64,000 nucleotides of DNA from Lottia gigantea (GCF_000327385.1 NW_008708645.1:1424905-1488904), one strand, 5' to 3'; positions 1-10,336 are shown, numbered from the stretch's first letter. Notes: a model not told the origin generated them from the sequence alone. Numbers and translations: made by a program.

Positions 1-498
1 TAATTATAATTTTTCCTTGAAAATAAAAATATGATAGACGATCACCATCAAATAAGCTTTGGGTTTCGATATGGAAATTTGTATCCAAAAAAACTCTTAT
101 ATTTGCTGTAAATCCATATTTTTTATATTCAGACTCTCTTGATTTATCAATATTATAACTAATAGAAGCATTCTCATCTCTCAAATTTCTAAATGGAAGA
201 TTGAAATAATATGATTTATTTTCTTCCTTGAGATTCTTTTCTAATGCGGCTATATTTTTTTCCTGTTTTAAAACTTCGTTATTAATAGTGGTTATCTGTT
301 GTTGAATAATACTATTTTGTATCTGTTGTTGAATATAGGTTTTGATTTCGCTATCATCAATATTTTGTATTTGTTGTTGAATATAAGTTTTGATTTCACT
401 ATCATCAATGTTTTGTACTTGTTAGTTCTTTTTGTAATTCAGTTTTAAATTTAGTTAATTCCCGTTGCAATTTGTCTTCACTTATACCTGGATTAATA

Positions 499-1206
499 TT
501 ATCTATTAGTTGTTTTTTTTTGCTTTTTAATCTTATCATCTAAATTAGATATTAATGAACTTAAATTTTGTAACTGAGTTTTATCTACTACATTGATTAA
601 TTGTTGTTGAATAGCGACTATTTGTTTTTGTATTTCACTATCATCACTAAGTTTACTTTCTAATGCGGTTAATTTGTCTTCACTTATACCTGGATTAATA
701 TTGGCTATTAGTTGTTTAAGATCTATTTTTTGCTTTGTAATCTTATCATCTAAATTAGATATTAATGAACTTAAATTTTGTAACTGAGTTTTATCTACTA
801 CATTGACTAATTGTTGTTGAATAAAATTTTTTAAACTTGTTACTTCTTGTTGTAATTTAGTATCATCAATATAATCTAATTTTTTCAGTTTACTTTCATC
901 AATAAATTTTTTATTATTTATTTGTCGTTTAAAAAATCTTTTCACATCATTTATCCTTTCTTTTAAATGGTCTTTATCTACTTCAATTAAATTTAATTGC
1001 TCCATTAAATATTTCTTGTGAACAGCATCATTGTCATTTTCTGGTAACTTTAAATCAGTTATGGAAAAATTATTCATATCAATATCACCTTGTAAGGAAT
1101 CTCCAATTTGATCTACAAAGTAAGGTTTTGCTTTATTTATCCATGCTGTTGTGTTGGATTTTTTAGTATCTAAAGGTAAAGAACCTAATCCAAACTTGTT
1201 CGCCAT
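499..1206 (-). CDS. Polinton fibre-like coiled-coil protein (fossil)
   Basis: A 235-residue frame in the Polinton fossil. Residues about 38-65 carry the pattern GDIDMNNFSITDLKLP followed by NDNDAVHKKYL. This pattern is typical of phage tail-fibre and short-tail-fibre proteins, where it precedes a trimeric shaft, and comparable sequences occur in Polintons. The rest is Gln/Lys/Leu/Ile-rich with heptad character and two copies of a repeat (VDKTQLQNLSSLISNLDDKI), matching a DNA repeat of about 202 bp. I infer an elongated trimeric virion surface or attachment protein. The reading overlaps the start of the protease frame by about 20 bases. Part of an eroded element, with no host function implied. 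Confidence 0.6.
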   Translation of the reverse strand: MANKFGLGSLPLDTKKSNTTAWINKAKPYFVDQIGDSLQGDIDMNNFSITDLKLPENDNDAVHKKYLMEQLNLIEVDKDHLKERINDVKRFFKRQINNKKFIDESKLKKLDYIDDTKLQQEVTSLKNFIQQQLVNVVDKTQLQNLSSLISNLDDKITKQKIDLKQLIANINPGISEDKLTALESKLSDDSEIQKQIVAIQQQLINVVDKTQLQNLSSLISNLDDKIKKQKKTTNR

Positions 1207-1625
1207 TTTTTGTAAGTTAAATTTATTATAATTTTTTCAAATTGTTTTCCTAAACTCAACTGATATAAAACCCATAGCGAAAGTTGCCCACAAAACTTTT
1301 GACCCGGTAATTGAAATTGAAATGTTGAACATTTGATTGGTTTATTAGTTAATTTCACTATCTCTTCAGTGGGTTCTAATCCAAAAGAATCGAAGAAATA
1401 AAAGTTATTTAAAGAATCTTTGTATAAAGCAGAGTGATGAACTCCTTTTTGATCTGAAGTATGTATATTTGTTATCGCATAAAATTTACCTTTCTTATAT
1501 TTGAGATCATTTATTTTATCTCTCATACAATAATAAAACGGTGGTATATTAAACTCATTTGCCCATTTCATAAGTTGAAAGTTTGTAGTTGTAACGGTTC
1601 CGTATTTATCGAGAAAGATATTCAT
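1185..1625 (-). CDS. Adenain-type cysteine protease of Polinton (fossil)
   Basis: A 146-residue frame matching the adenovirus-protease-like (C5-type) cysteine proteases of Polintons, which mature capsid proteins. Visible elements in order are the catalytic His in GVHHSALYKD (about residue 62), an acidic partner in YFFDSFG (about residue 80), and the Gln/Cys segment LPGQKFCGQLSLWVLY near residues 107-122, with Cys next to Phe-Gly-Gln. The length is normal for the family. It lies between the fibre-like protein and the integrase on the same strand. Confidence 0.8.
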   Translation of the reverse strand: MNIFLDKYGTVTTTNFQLMKWANEFNIPPFYYCMRDKINDLKYKKGKFYAITNIHTSDQKGVHHSALYKDSLNNFYFFDSFGLEPTEEIVKLTNKPIKCSTFQFQLPGQKFCGQLSLWVLYQLSLGKQFEKIIINLTYKKWRTSLD

Positions 1626-1823
1626 TTTTAAAAGTCAGTTTTTTGAAGTTCGTTTTGATAAAACCTACCTATGATTTGTTCTTTGTCTTGATCGATTAAT
1701 TCATATGTCGGAGGTGTTGTGCTGTTTACTTTATCTACGATAAATATTTCGTTTGTCCAAAATCCAACGTAGCCTTTTTCGAATTTGCTTTTATATTTGA
1801 AAATACGAACGCGATCTCCGACT

Positions 1824-2516
1824 TTAAAATTTGGGTTTGATATTTAAATTGTTTATTTCATTTTCATAGTTATGTTGTGCGTTAATTGACTTTATAATAT
1901 TTGGATTATTTGAGGCTTGTGTTGGTGTAACACCTATAGATGAATAAATTTTATTATTGTATTCATCTACAACCTCTGGTAATATTTTAAGCCATTTTTG
2001 AGATTTCAATTCCGTGAACTTTTTGAATAATTTATTTGTAAAAGTCCTGTTAAATCTTTCTATTACTACAGCTTTACCTTCGTTATGCGTGTTGTAAATT
2101 TCAAATCCTAGAGATTTCATATTTTTGTTATAAAATTCACTTCCTTTATCTACCTATAACTTTTGAGGTCGTCTGTCAGATTGTTTCATTATTGTTTCAA
2201 ATGCGTGTTCGACTGATAAACCTGTTTTGTTTTTGAGAGGAATAACCCAAGTATATCTTGTGTATAAATCTATAACTGTTAAGCAATATATATATCCTCT
2301 TTCGACTGGCATATTAATTAAATCTGCTGACCATATTTCATCTTTATCAAACACTTTGACTTTTAAAAAATGTTTGTTTTTTCTAAATTCTTTGTGTATT
2401 TCATCTGCTATTCCCATACCCATTTTCATCTTTGCTTTCAAGAGTTTAATGATTAATGCTCTTTGTATTTTCTCTCTAAATGTTGGATTTGGAATATTTT
2501 CTAGTTCGATTATCAT
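1824..2516 (-). pseudogene. Polinton DDE integrase remnants (fossil)
   Basis: Two minus-strand frames (1824-2120 and 2154-2516) resemble the retroviral-type integrase of Polintons. The upstream one has the motif EIWSADLINM and the strand IYCLTVIDLYTRYTWVIPLK, matching the first catalytic-Asp region of the rve fold. The downstream one has AVVIERFNRTFTNKLFK, matching the region of the catalytic Glu. The segment at 1630-1823 (minus strand, basic and aromatic) would correspond to the C-terminal DNA-binding part. The gene is broken. Confidence 0.75.
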
Positions 2517-2560
2517 TTGTTTGTCTGCTTCGTGTCTGGATGTTATGTCTTTATTTCTGT

Positions 2561-2818
2561 CTAGTATGTCGTGTTTGAGCGCTGAACTCTATTAACGGGT
2601 TCTTCACCTGGTTTTGGTTTATCATTTTGGTCTAATCGCAGATCTAACCTTGTACCTGGACCAGTGTAATTATGACCTGTAAGATGGTTTTCTCCGGGGT
2701 ATTTTGCCCATGGAAATCTGGGAAGAGAACCTAATGATTTTTGAATGTCGGAACCGAAATAAGTTTTAGGAGTTTGAGCAATTATTATTGACATTTTATC
2801 CAATAATATTAAAACCAT
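2561..2818 (-). CDS. Parvovirus-coat N / phospholipase A2-like domain protein of Polinton (fossil)
   Basis: An 85-residue frame; the likely start is the internal Met of MSIIIAQTPKTYFG. The centre reads PWAKYPGENHLTGHNY followed by TGPGTRLDLRLD and KPKPGEEPVNRV. This matches the N-terminal VP1 'unique region' of parvoviruses and densoviruses (Parvo_coat_N), where the Gly-Pro-Gly-Thr loop binds calcium in the phospholipase A2 fold used for endosome escape. The usual His-Asp pair after the PVN-V segment is not evident, so the domain may end here. Similar domains are known in some Polintons. Confidence 0.65.
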   Translation of the reverse strand: MVLILLDKMSIIIAQTPKTYFGSDIQKSLGSLPRFPWAKYPGENHLTGHNYTGPGTRLDLRLDQNDKPKPGEEPVNRVQRSNTTY

Positions 2819-3050
2819 TGCCTTTTTTTGTTTTCTAATATTTTATTTCGCATTTCTCTTATATGTTGTAATTCTTTTAACTCGTTAGATCTTTTCACTG
2901 TTTCGCTTATATTTACTCCTGCTCTTGCTACAGATCCAGAAGAAATAAGGGATTTGTTGTTTGAGACAAAGTTGGCTACTTTTGGGATGAGAGATGATAG
3001 AGCTGAGAAGAATCCATCTCCTTCGAATTTGTGTTGTTCGTGTTTTAAAA
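2806..3050 (-). pseudogene. Small Polinton protein with amphipathic N-terminus (fossil)
   Basis: A minus-strand frame upstream of the PLA2-like protein. It includes DGFFSALSSLIPKVANFV, an amphipathic segment, followed by a short helix-forming stretch (NISETVKRSNELKELQHI) and a basic C-terminus ending KKRQWF. Small proteins of this kind recur next to the protease in Polintons and may be capsid- or membrane-associated, like adenovirus pVI, but that function is inferred. A similar segment occurs at 31390-31611. Confidence 0.4.
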
Positions 3051-3070
3051 CTCATCCTGTTTTTAAACAA

Positions 3071-5480
3071 GGTTTTTATATAAATAAATCATTTTAAAAA
3101 TGTGTAATTTGAAGGTAATGGAAAAAATATAAGGGATATAATAGGTGTGTATTATGATGGGACTTTGTATGGTGAAATATAAGGTATATATGTGTGTACA
3201 TTATGATGGGAATAGATGGGTCTTTTCAGATTGAACGCACATAGGCATAAAACGTTCCATTTCATTCCACGTATTTATCTGAAAAGATTATAACTACTGT
3301 GCCAAGGCAACATTTTTGCTCAGGTTTTATTAACCGCCTCGATAGCCGGTTTTACAAACCGGTTAAAATCAGTAATAGTACATACAAAAAAAACACGAGT
3401 CGGTGAACCATTGACTTGCTTTGAAATTATCGAAGCATGATGAAAGCATTGGATAATATGAAACAACATCTTCACAGATGGATTGGTGTCATGCCGTTGT
3501 CTATGGTGAAACTGTTGTTGGTTTTGACGATGATTGAGATGATAATTCTGCTCGTAAAACTGTGTTGGACGTCGTTCATAATAACGGGTCTTCAGGAATA
3601 ATTGTATAATACAGCAAATGTATATATCAATTTTATCTTCATTAGCGACAACCATTTCAACTTTTTATTTGAAAGATTCAGCTGGATTCGAAAAGTTTTA
3701 TATTACCACAAATAACTACATGAAACAACACAAGATTTTTAGTCGTTTCTCAACTTTAAATATTAAATGAATTTTCGAGATTCAATTCCATCTATACACT
3801 GAATAAATTATCCTTCACCAAATTTCATCAATGAGACTGAGGGCTTGAATCATCAATCTGTATTTTAGGCATCTAAGGATGACAAACAAGAAAAAGGCCC
3901 CTTTCAGTGTGTAGCAAGTTTTCTCATAATCTTTTCACACCTTTGGTCATAGAGAAAATATGACCAACACCCAACTTTGTCAAATAACCCAACTTGCTCT
4001 TAGACCCCCCAAATAAAACTCATGATATCAAAGTAGCTGTTGGCAGTCTGCACAAAAAGTGATTTCTGAAATGATGGAGTTTTCCACTACACCACTTCCG
4101 GTTAGAGTCAGATGTCTGTAAAATAAAATAACCTTAAAGCTCAGCATTGGGGACCAAGACAAATTTGGCTAAAATCGGACATCGTCATATCGTCTAAAGT
4201 ATGCAAGCTTCCAAGCTAACATTTACATTTTGTCTCTCTCTATATGTCAGAACAATTTCTAAATTTCTCAGAATTACCCAAGATTGCTCATTTCCTTTCA
4301 TTTGGAATCTGATACTTTACTCGCTATACGTTATCTTTCTGCAAACAAAATAAAAAGACGGCTAAATAGGCGGATAACAATTATTCAATAGTCAAATAAA
4401 TGCTCACGTGTAGTCTGTGAATCTTTTAATTATAAGATTCTTGTAACTCGTTGAATGGCTTACAAGCTGGACGGCAAGCTAAGTTTATTAAAGGGAAATA
4501 GAATCATTTAGTAAACAAACGTTCGGAACTCGTCTCAAAGTGTACCCATGATTAAAGTTATACTTGTCCAACTTCAGTAGGGAAGCAGACTAAAAAAATG
4601 ACAAGATCGCTTAGCGTGGAACTCTCTTTGGTTCTGTCTTAATATTCCTAAAAAAAATCTGGAATATGCTTAAACTGATTTTGTGTTGGTTTTATGTTTA
4701 CCACTTACGTACATAAAAGTGCTTTGAAAAATTTTCACTTTTTCTAATTTTGAAGATGTAAAGAAGCTCCAGATGTGAGATGTTATACTAACTATAAAAT
4801 ACTAGTTTTAATATTAATATTCATCATAAAATATCCCTTTTCCTTTCACTTTTTTAAAAAATTTTTTACATAAAATACATATGCCATAAATTACATCACA
4901 GTAACACGTTGCTTTTTCTGATAGAAAAAATTAAATTTCGATCCACTGAAGAAGGGGATTACTATTGCTCTTCAAACTGCTAAAGTTCACTTTCAGCTAT
5001 CTTAATCACTTTAAGAAATGAAAATCGGATGACAAGTTCTTATTAACATTAAATATTATGATGAGATAATATCTGATATTTAGACCATCGCCTTGTTATT
5101 TGATGCTTTTTGATCAATGATAGGGGAACTGTACCAATATGTATTTGAGATCTTTCAGCTGGGAAGCAAACATTTAGACATCTATCCTTGTCCTAGATTC
5201 TGAACTTAAGGGAAATTAAAAATTGAAATGTGTGAATGTGTCCTTTACCAAAACTTTATAATATTTATAACTAGGTTTTCACTGATATATTATGATTATC
5301 CTGTAATTTGTTCAAGCCCGGTGAGAAAAAACTTCTAAACCATTCTGTTTTCTCGGCCAATCAGATAGAAAAGGGCGCCTGGATGAAATCTAATCTCTCC
5401 ATACATATTATCAAGCAATATTTTGGTCCCGATAGTACCCGTTCATTGTATTGGTCGATCGGCTGCATGTTTACAGCGAA
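3071..5480. other. No recognised gene; AT-rich non-coding DNA
   Basis: Short frames occur here (for example near 3320-3655 and 5308-5631) but show no domain, no codon structure and no splice-supported exon. A short block at 4745-4780 resembles the 3' exon of the host gene (separate entry). Nothing else is recognised. Confidence 0.5.
4745..4830 (+). other. Possible duplicate of a 3'-terminal exon
   Basis: The segment from about 4747 (ttttgaag, then a stretch with aaagaagctcc and gatgtgaga) matches the start of the 3'-terminal exon at 24242 (ttttgtag, then gaagaagctcc and gatgtcaga) at roughly 28 of 33 positions, including an AG acceptor at the same place. No partner coding exon was found between 3 and 5 kb, so this could be a relic of a paralogous gene or chance similarity in AT-rich DNA. 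Confidence 0.25.
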
Positions 5481-5489
5481 ACACCATCG

Positions 5490-6180
5490 AGCACTACTTT
5501 TTTTTCGTAAACAATATTTTATTTCGTTAAGAAACGATCGATGGCTTGACAAAAGAAGTGTAGTGGAGTGCCCGTGCAGAAAGCCGCTTTGCTTGCAAGA
5601 GATCAGTGAATGTTTTTTTTCAGGAAATTAAAGACATGTTTGTATACACATTTTTCAAATATTTTCATAAGGATACTTAGCAGAGAAAATGGTTTATATT
5701 TACCACAGATCGATGGGTCGTCTTTTTATGGAAATGCTGTTATATTTACAAATTTCCAGATAGAGGGGACGCGTTTGGTTGAGAGATAGAGATTGAAGAG
5801 AGTACAGAGAGGAGTGGATATTTCAAGGGATATTGACTTCAGGAGTTTACCACTGATGTTATCGTGGCTACTGGCTTTGTTGGAGTTAATGCTTAGGATC
5901 ATGTCTTTAATTTCCTGTAAAGTTAAGCGTATGTGACAGAATGAGCTCGCGGTGCGATCGATAGCAGGAAGTTGTGCATTTATGGTGTCGAGTTGTGATT
6001 GTTTAATAAAGAAATTATTTAAACAATTGGCCTTATCAATCGGAGAAGTGGGTAGGACGCCATCATTGACAAGAGGTGGTAGTTCAGCTTTAGGGGACCT
6101 CTGAACTTTCACAAACGAGTTGATAATAGGCCACCAGTCCTTGGTTCCAAAAGTGTTACTATCATTGTTATTGAAATGTC
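5490..6180 (-). mobile_element. LINE reverse-transcriptase remnant
   Basis: The minus-strand reading begins near 6178 with the pre-RT segment (KDWWPIINSFV, then KANCLNNFF). It continues through the RT thumb/finger motifs LTLQEIKDMILSINSNKASS and LFNLYLSTKRVPSIWKFVNI. At about 5735 the frame shifts, and the reading goes on as KDDPSICGKYKPFSLLS and MKIFEKCVYKHVF before fading near 5490. This is the N-terminal third of a non-LTR RT of the CR1/Jockey/I superclade. Endonuclease, the YADD box and the 3' end are missing. Confidence 0.75.
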
Positions 6181-6479
6181 AATTCTTTTTTTTTTTTTAG
6201 ATTTTTACACACCTTCCTGAGCTTAGACTACAGTAGTTCCACAAACCATGTAACATTCACGAACCTTAGATATAGGCGACGATGTGCCTAAATATATTTT
6301 GGAATTTTTTTGCAAAAACGGAAGTGCCACAGTTGAATATGTGCAAGAATAGATAATCCGCTCTAGAAGTCGTATTTTTAGGTCATTTCCTTTGGGTTTT
6401 CATTTTTGGAATCTACTGGCAAAGTTTTTTTCTTCGATTAATCTGAAATTTTTTATTGCTAAAGTAAACAAAACGGTAC

Positions 6480-7660
6480 AGTCAAAATGTTTGCATCACT
6501 TCCGATTTAAACAGGAAGTCGATTTTAACTTCCGGTGTTACAAATAAATGTCTACAAAATTGAAATCATGTGTAGCCGATTTTAAAGTAAAATCCATTCC
6601 GGATACTTTGGTCGCCATTTTGATTTTCTTGGAATAAATAACCTCCACCAAGCTTGATTTTTGATTTTGCTTTTTTGCAATTTCCGGTTGAAATTTTTGA
6701 AAGTTTGACGGCTTATTTCTCATGACCTTGACCATTGATGACCTTGATTTCTCATGACCTTGACCATTGATGACCTTGACCTTCATAGAGTCTAAGGTCA
6801 CTGACCTTGGCTATCATTTGATACTTGACATTTGACCTATGACAAAAAAATCTATGTGGGCGTGGTACATCCGGGTTGTATTACTAATTGTTTACATTTA
6901 GAGGCAGACGCATAACTCGCATAGGATACGTTTGTTCAAAGAGGGACTTGGCACACAATTACCTCATCCTTTTGGCCAGTTTGTGTTAACAGCTCAGTTG
7001 TTTCAGCTTTATAGTTCTAAAAAATGAACGGGTTTTAACATTTGGATATTTTCATTTTTCAATATTGACCTTTGTTGACTTTTGTTGACCTAGATCTTTT
7101 GACCTGTATGATGCAGGAGCTTGAAATTTAGAACACAATAAAATTTTGAATATCAATTAACCTATGCCAAAAAAATTGAGGTGGGCGTGGCACATCCGGG
7201 TTAAATTACTCCTTATTCACATTTTCGGCCAGGGGCATAACTCACAAAGTATACTTTTGTTAAAAATGGAACTTTGCATACAATTACCTCATGTTTTGAG
7301 TCACTTTGTCTTAGAAGTTCGATTGTTTCCGCTTCATAGTTCGATAATGGGAACAGGTTCTGAAAATATAAAGTTTTCAATTTTTGACCTTGACCTTTGT
7401 TGACCTTGACTTCTGTAGGATCAAACGTTATTGGCATTGGCTATCTATTTTTTCCCTTTATATTTGCTTTCCTATGTCAATTTCCGGTTTCATAGCCGTA
7501 TGCAATTTGAAAATTTGATGACATATTTCGTGATCTTGCCCTTTTTTTTAGACCTTCTCCATTACAAGATCAAAGGTCATTGACCTTGGCTATCTGCTGA
7601 TACTTTCAATTGTGACGTCAACTTCCGGTATACACTTCCGGTACTAGGATATTCTGAAAA
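6480..7660 (+). repeat. AGGTCA-rich tandem repeat, first cluster
   Basis: A bivalve-type repeat with 'cttccgg' borders and dense TGACCTTGA/TGACCTTTG runs. Two units about 322 bp apart are clear: 'gtgggcgtggtacatccggg' at about 6855 and 'gtgggcgtggcacatccggg' at about 7180, each followed by a similar 'ataactc ... acaattacctcat' stretch. A 30-bp direct duplication (ctcatgaccttgaccattg) lies at 6718-6780. No coding potential. Confidence 0.75.
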
Positions 7661-8363
7661 ATTTCTCAACTTTAGACTGTTCATTGACCTATTGTATAAC
7701 TATAATCTGTTTAATTAATAATAATGTGTATTACTTAGAAACACATGTTTTTACTAGGTCCAACATTTCAATCAGTGTTTTAGATGGATATCAACTAAAT
7801 ATAGAAAACAATGGTACAAGATATGAAGCCGCACTGTGGATTAACTACTTATAAAATTAACAGGGGAAACTAATTAATTTGGATGGGTATGTAAAGGAAG
7901 CCAATCAAGATGATACAGATTCCAACAGATAACAGATAATCTAACCAAACCAAACCAAACCAACGACTACCATTCGACTACCAATCAACAAGAAATACCA
8001 TGATCAGAACGAGTTTGGAAGAATGGAGGAGACCGAGTAACTCACGCCACACCATCCAGGGCCGAGTTTCACCGCCATGTCATTCGACCCGACCAGATCT
8101 AACGAAGAATCAACAACCAAACCAACAACACCGAATCATCCAATTTGATCCAATCCAACTACCAACTACTACGACTACCAACAACTACCTAGTTTGCGAT
8201 ATCAGCATCCGCTGGAAGCGAACGTTAACTTGTCATCTACCAACCAACCAGATGATACAGATAGCAGGGGAGATCAAAGGGTAGGATTAAAGGAGTATGG
8301 TATCCCATATTTTTGGTAGATGGTAGCCTTGGTCTCGGTTGAGGGAATGTTGTAGTTTCCTTA

Positions 8364-8880
8364 TCAAGATGCCTGGTATTTCCTGGTAACTTCATCTGGA
8401 AGGTTGGTAAGGAGGGCCTCTGACTTATTCCATTCTATGATGTGGCTTGGATTATCAATTAGGTGCTGGTTCAGTGCTGATTTCCCATTTGTCATATTAC
8501 AGGAGGTCTTGTGTTGTCTTATTCGCATTTTTAACGGCTGTCTACTCTCACCTATATAATTTGCTCCGCAATTGCATTTGACTTGGTATACTAAGTTTTT
8601 CTGCATTTCTTTGTTGATGGTACTGGAATATGTTCGACCATTGACTTTTAAAGCTGTTTTCAGACTGGCTGTTGTAGAGAATCTCGTGGAGATACTGGCT
8701 AGTTTTGTGATCTTCCTACTGATTTGGGGATTATGAATGGTATGGTTATGTTGATTGGGGGGTTGGTCTGGTTTGGTGGTTTTATTGGGCAGGTTAACTT
8801 GTTTAATAGTATGTGCTATTAGGCTGCGTGTGTACTGGTTGCATCTACTAAATACATTAGTCAGGTGGTCTATGTCTGCT
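8364..8880 (-). pseudogene. PLE GIY-YIG endonuclease domain, C-terminal fragment
   Basis: A continuous minus-strand frame of about 172 codons ending at a TGA at 8364-8366. It enters without a start codon, being the C-terminal part of a longer polyprotein. The first 90 residues are a low-complexity Asn/Thr/Pro linker. The GIY-YIG fold follows: LVYQVKCNCGANYIGESRQP gives the Y-x9-Y-I-G pattern, with the conserved Arg in PLKMRIRQHK. The domain nicks target DNA for PLE integration. The RT is missing, so this copy cannot move by itself. Confidence 0.8.
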
Positions 8881-9021
8881 TAGAAATTTGTTTCCCCTGT
8901 TAATTTTATTAGTAGTTAATCCACAGTATGGCTTCATATCTTGTACCTTTGCTTTCTATATTGTGGTTGTTATTATTGTTGCCTATATATTTTCTAGTTA
9001 CTCGTTTGTATCATTATATTC

Positions 9022-9052
9022 CTGATGACGGTGTGAGAATCACATTGAAACG
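9022..9052 (+). ncRNA. Hammerhead-ribozyme-like motif in PLE tail
   Basis: CTGATGA at 9022-9028 is followed by a 7-bp stem (GGTGTGA with TCACATT, loop GAA) and then GAAAC at 9047-9051, the two conserved halves of a hammerhead core. An AATAAA lies just downstream. PLEs are known to carry minimal hammerhead motifs near their ends. One extra C (9029) lies between the core and stem II, and stem I/III partners are weak, so cleavage activity is uncertain. The orientation is opposite to the GIY-YIG frame, so it belongs to the inverted arm. Confidence 0.4.
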
Positions 9053-9319
9053 TTGAAGTAATAAATATTCCAGAAGTATATATCCATATATTTGTCATAT
9101 TTATGTATAACTTATGTCAAACCTTTCAATCAGTGTACCAAATGTATTTCAACTAAAATATATAACTGTAGTATAATCTGTTTTAGTTAATACTAATATG
9201 TATGACAAAGAAACACATGATTTTCACTAGGTCAAAACATTTTAATCAGTGTACCAAGTGGATATCAATTAAAATATATTCATTGGATAGTTTGATTTAT
9301 AAGTGCCTGTTGATTCCTA

Positions 9320-10336
9320 TTAAGGCACAGATCTGTCAATATCACCATAAATTGTTAGTTCCTCTGCAGTAGGTTGATGTTCTGTTATGTCTAATGGTGT
9401 GATAATTCGGGTAATTTTACCTTGTCCGCCAATATGAACATGAAACTCTCGCACAAACAACTTACCGTCCCTCGACCAACACTGTTGTATATGTTCAGCT
9501 TTCATTGATTTTCTGGCTAAGCTAAGTAGGAACGACCTATATTGTGTCAAATCCTCATTAATGAAAACATTTTTAGAAGCTTCTTGTTTCGTTCTTTGAC
9601 ACTCATGAGTTCCCTTTTGTGTTTTTAACTCGATAGGCGTATGATGATTTGTCTAGGCCTAATAGTAACATGTTGCCTCTCTGTTGGCATCGTACCTACA
9701 CGGTGACAGTTTTCAATGTGATGTCGTGTAAAATCAGAACGCTGAGGGCCACCATTTCAACATCCTAACCCTTTTCCTCATCAATACCGTTAAGTTCATC
9801 TATTTTAAGTTTCATATCAGTGTTAAATTGTGACGACACTTGCTAGTTCAACCTTTAAGGTGGGAGATCTCCATCTTTAGGGGTGTGATGATCTTATCAA
9901 TCTGGTCACTGAACACATCGCAAATCATGGCCTTTCAACACAGACTGGTAATGTAAATGATTGGACAACTTTCAGCGCAATATCACTTACAATATCACTT
10001 ACAGTGTCCATGAGCACACTTTCATCATAACTCATGTTGCAGGCAAGGTTGGTTTCGGTTCCAGATGGGGGGAGCAAAGGGTCTGGTAATAGCAGTGACG
10101 AATCTGATATGGGTATGGGCGATGGAATAGTAGCTAAAGGTTCCTGCGGCGGAAATACTCCCTCCACATAGATCAGAAGTTGTGGCACTGGTTTTCATTG
10201 AAAACGCATCTTTAATATTAGCCCTCTTCATCATGTCATCTTTACTCACATTTGCAGCTATCAGTATTTCTCGTTGCATTTGAATTGGGGAAATTGAGGG
10301 AATGCGTTTTCTAGTGTTGTTTGATGGCGTTGACAT
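9320..10336 (-). pseudogene. LINE ORF1 remnant (nucleic-acid-binding protein)
   Basis: The minus strand from about 10336 begins MSTPSNNTRKRIPSISPIQM. Further on are a coiled-coil-like segment (CDVFSDQIDKIITPLKMEI), an RRM-like strand (IENCHRVG, RPRQIIIRL) and a C-terminal domain (NVFINEDLTQYRSFLL, CWSRDGKLFVREF, GGQGKITRI). This order (coiled coil, RRM, CTD) is that of L1-type ORF1 proteins, which coat the LINE RNA. At least three frames are used, so the gene is decayed by indels. The 10340-10730 stretch upstream may be its 5' UTR. No ORF2 follows. Confidence 0.65.

Larger units (their letters stand above)
1..3070 (-). mobile_element. Polinton/Maverick fossil, partial
   Basis: A block of minus-strand reading frames that together fit a Polinton: a fibre-like coiled-coil protein, an adenain-type cysteine protease, a DDE integrase, a parvovirus-coat/PLA2-like domain and a small capsid-associated-type protein. 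Gene order and shared strand support one element. It runs off the left edge of the window, and neither terminal inverted repeat is visible. The copy is broken, with a handful of interruptions, and looks moderately old. At 1-430 the minus strand continues the coiled-coil protein and then a non-repetitive head-like segment. DNA polymerase B, the packaging ATPase and the major capsid protein are not seen here and may lie outside the window. Confidence 0.8.
7805..9090 (-). mobile_element. Penelope-like element fragment with inverted arms
   Basis: It contains the C-terminal part of a PLE open reading frame (minus strand, separate entry) and the downstream tail at 7936-8350, rich in (CCAAA)n on the plus strand. 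About 75 bp at 7806-7880 (acaagatatgaagcc ... gtggattaacta) recur inverted at 8890-8965. The coding fragment is therefore enclosed by inverted arms, as often seen for PLEs that end in partial reverse copies. The tail recurs at 44557-44894 in the opposite orientation. The RT core is absent. Confidence 0.7.
7690..9290 (+). repeat. 130-bp tandem repeat interrupted by a PLE
   Basis: The sequence with 'aaacacatg', 'actaggtc', 'aatcagtg' and 'gatatcaa' at 7700-7804 recurs at 9110-9290, with one full and one partial copy there. The two parts flank the Penelope-like element, so the element probably landed in an existing short tandem array. Confidence 0.6.

Noticed and set aside
3320-3655. 111-codon minus-strand frame
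   Set aside because: No recognised motif, low-complexity Gln/His content and no splice context.
5308-5631. 107-codon plus-strand frame
   Set aside because: Partly antisense to LINE RT sequence and without a domain.
8000-8284. Plus-strand frame rich in Asn, Gln and Thr
   Set aside because: It is antisense to the PLE tail, which recurs inverted at 44557-44894 as non-coding sequence.
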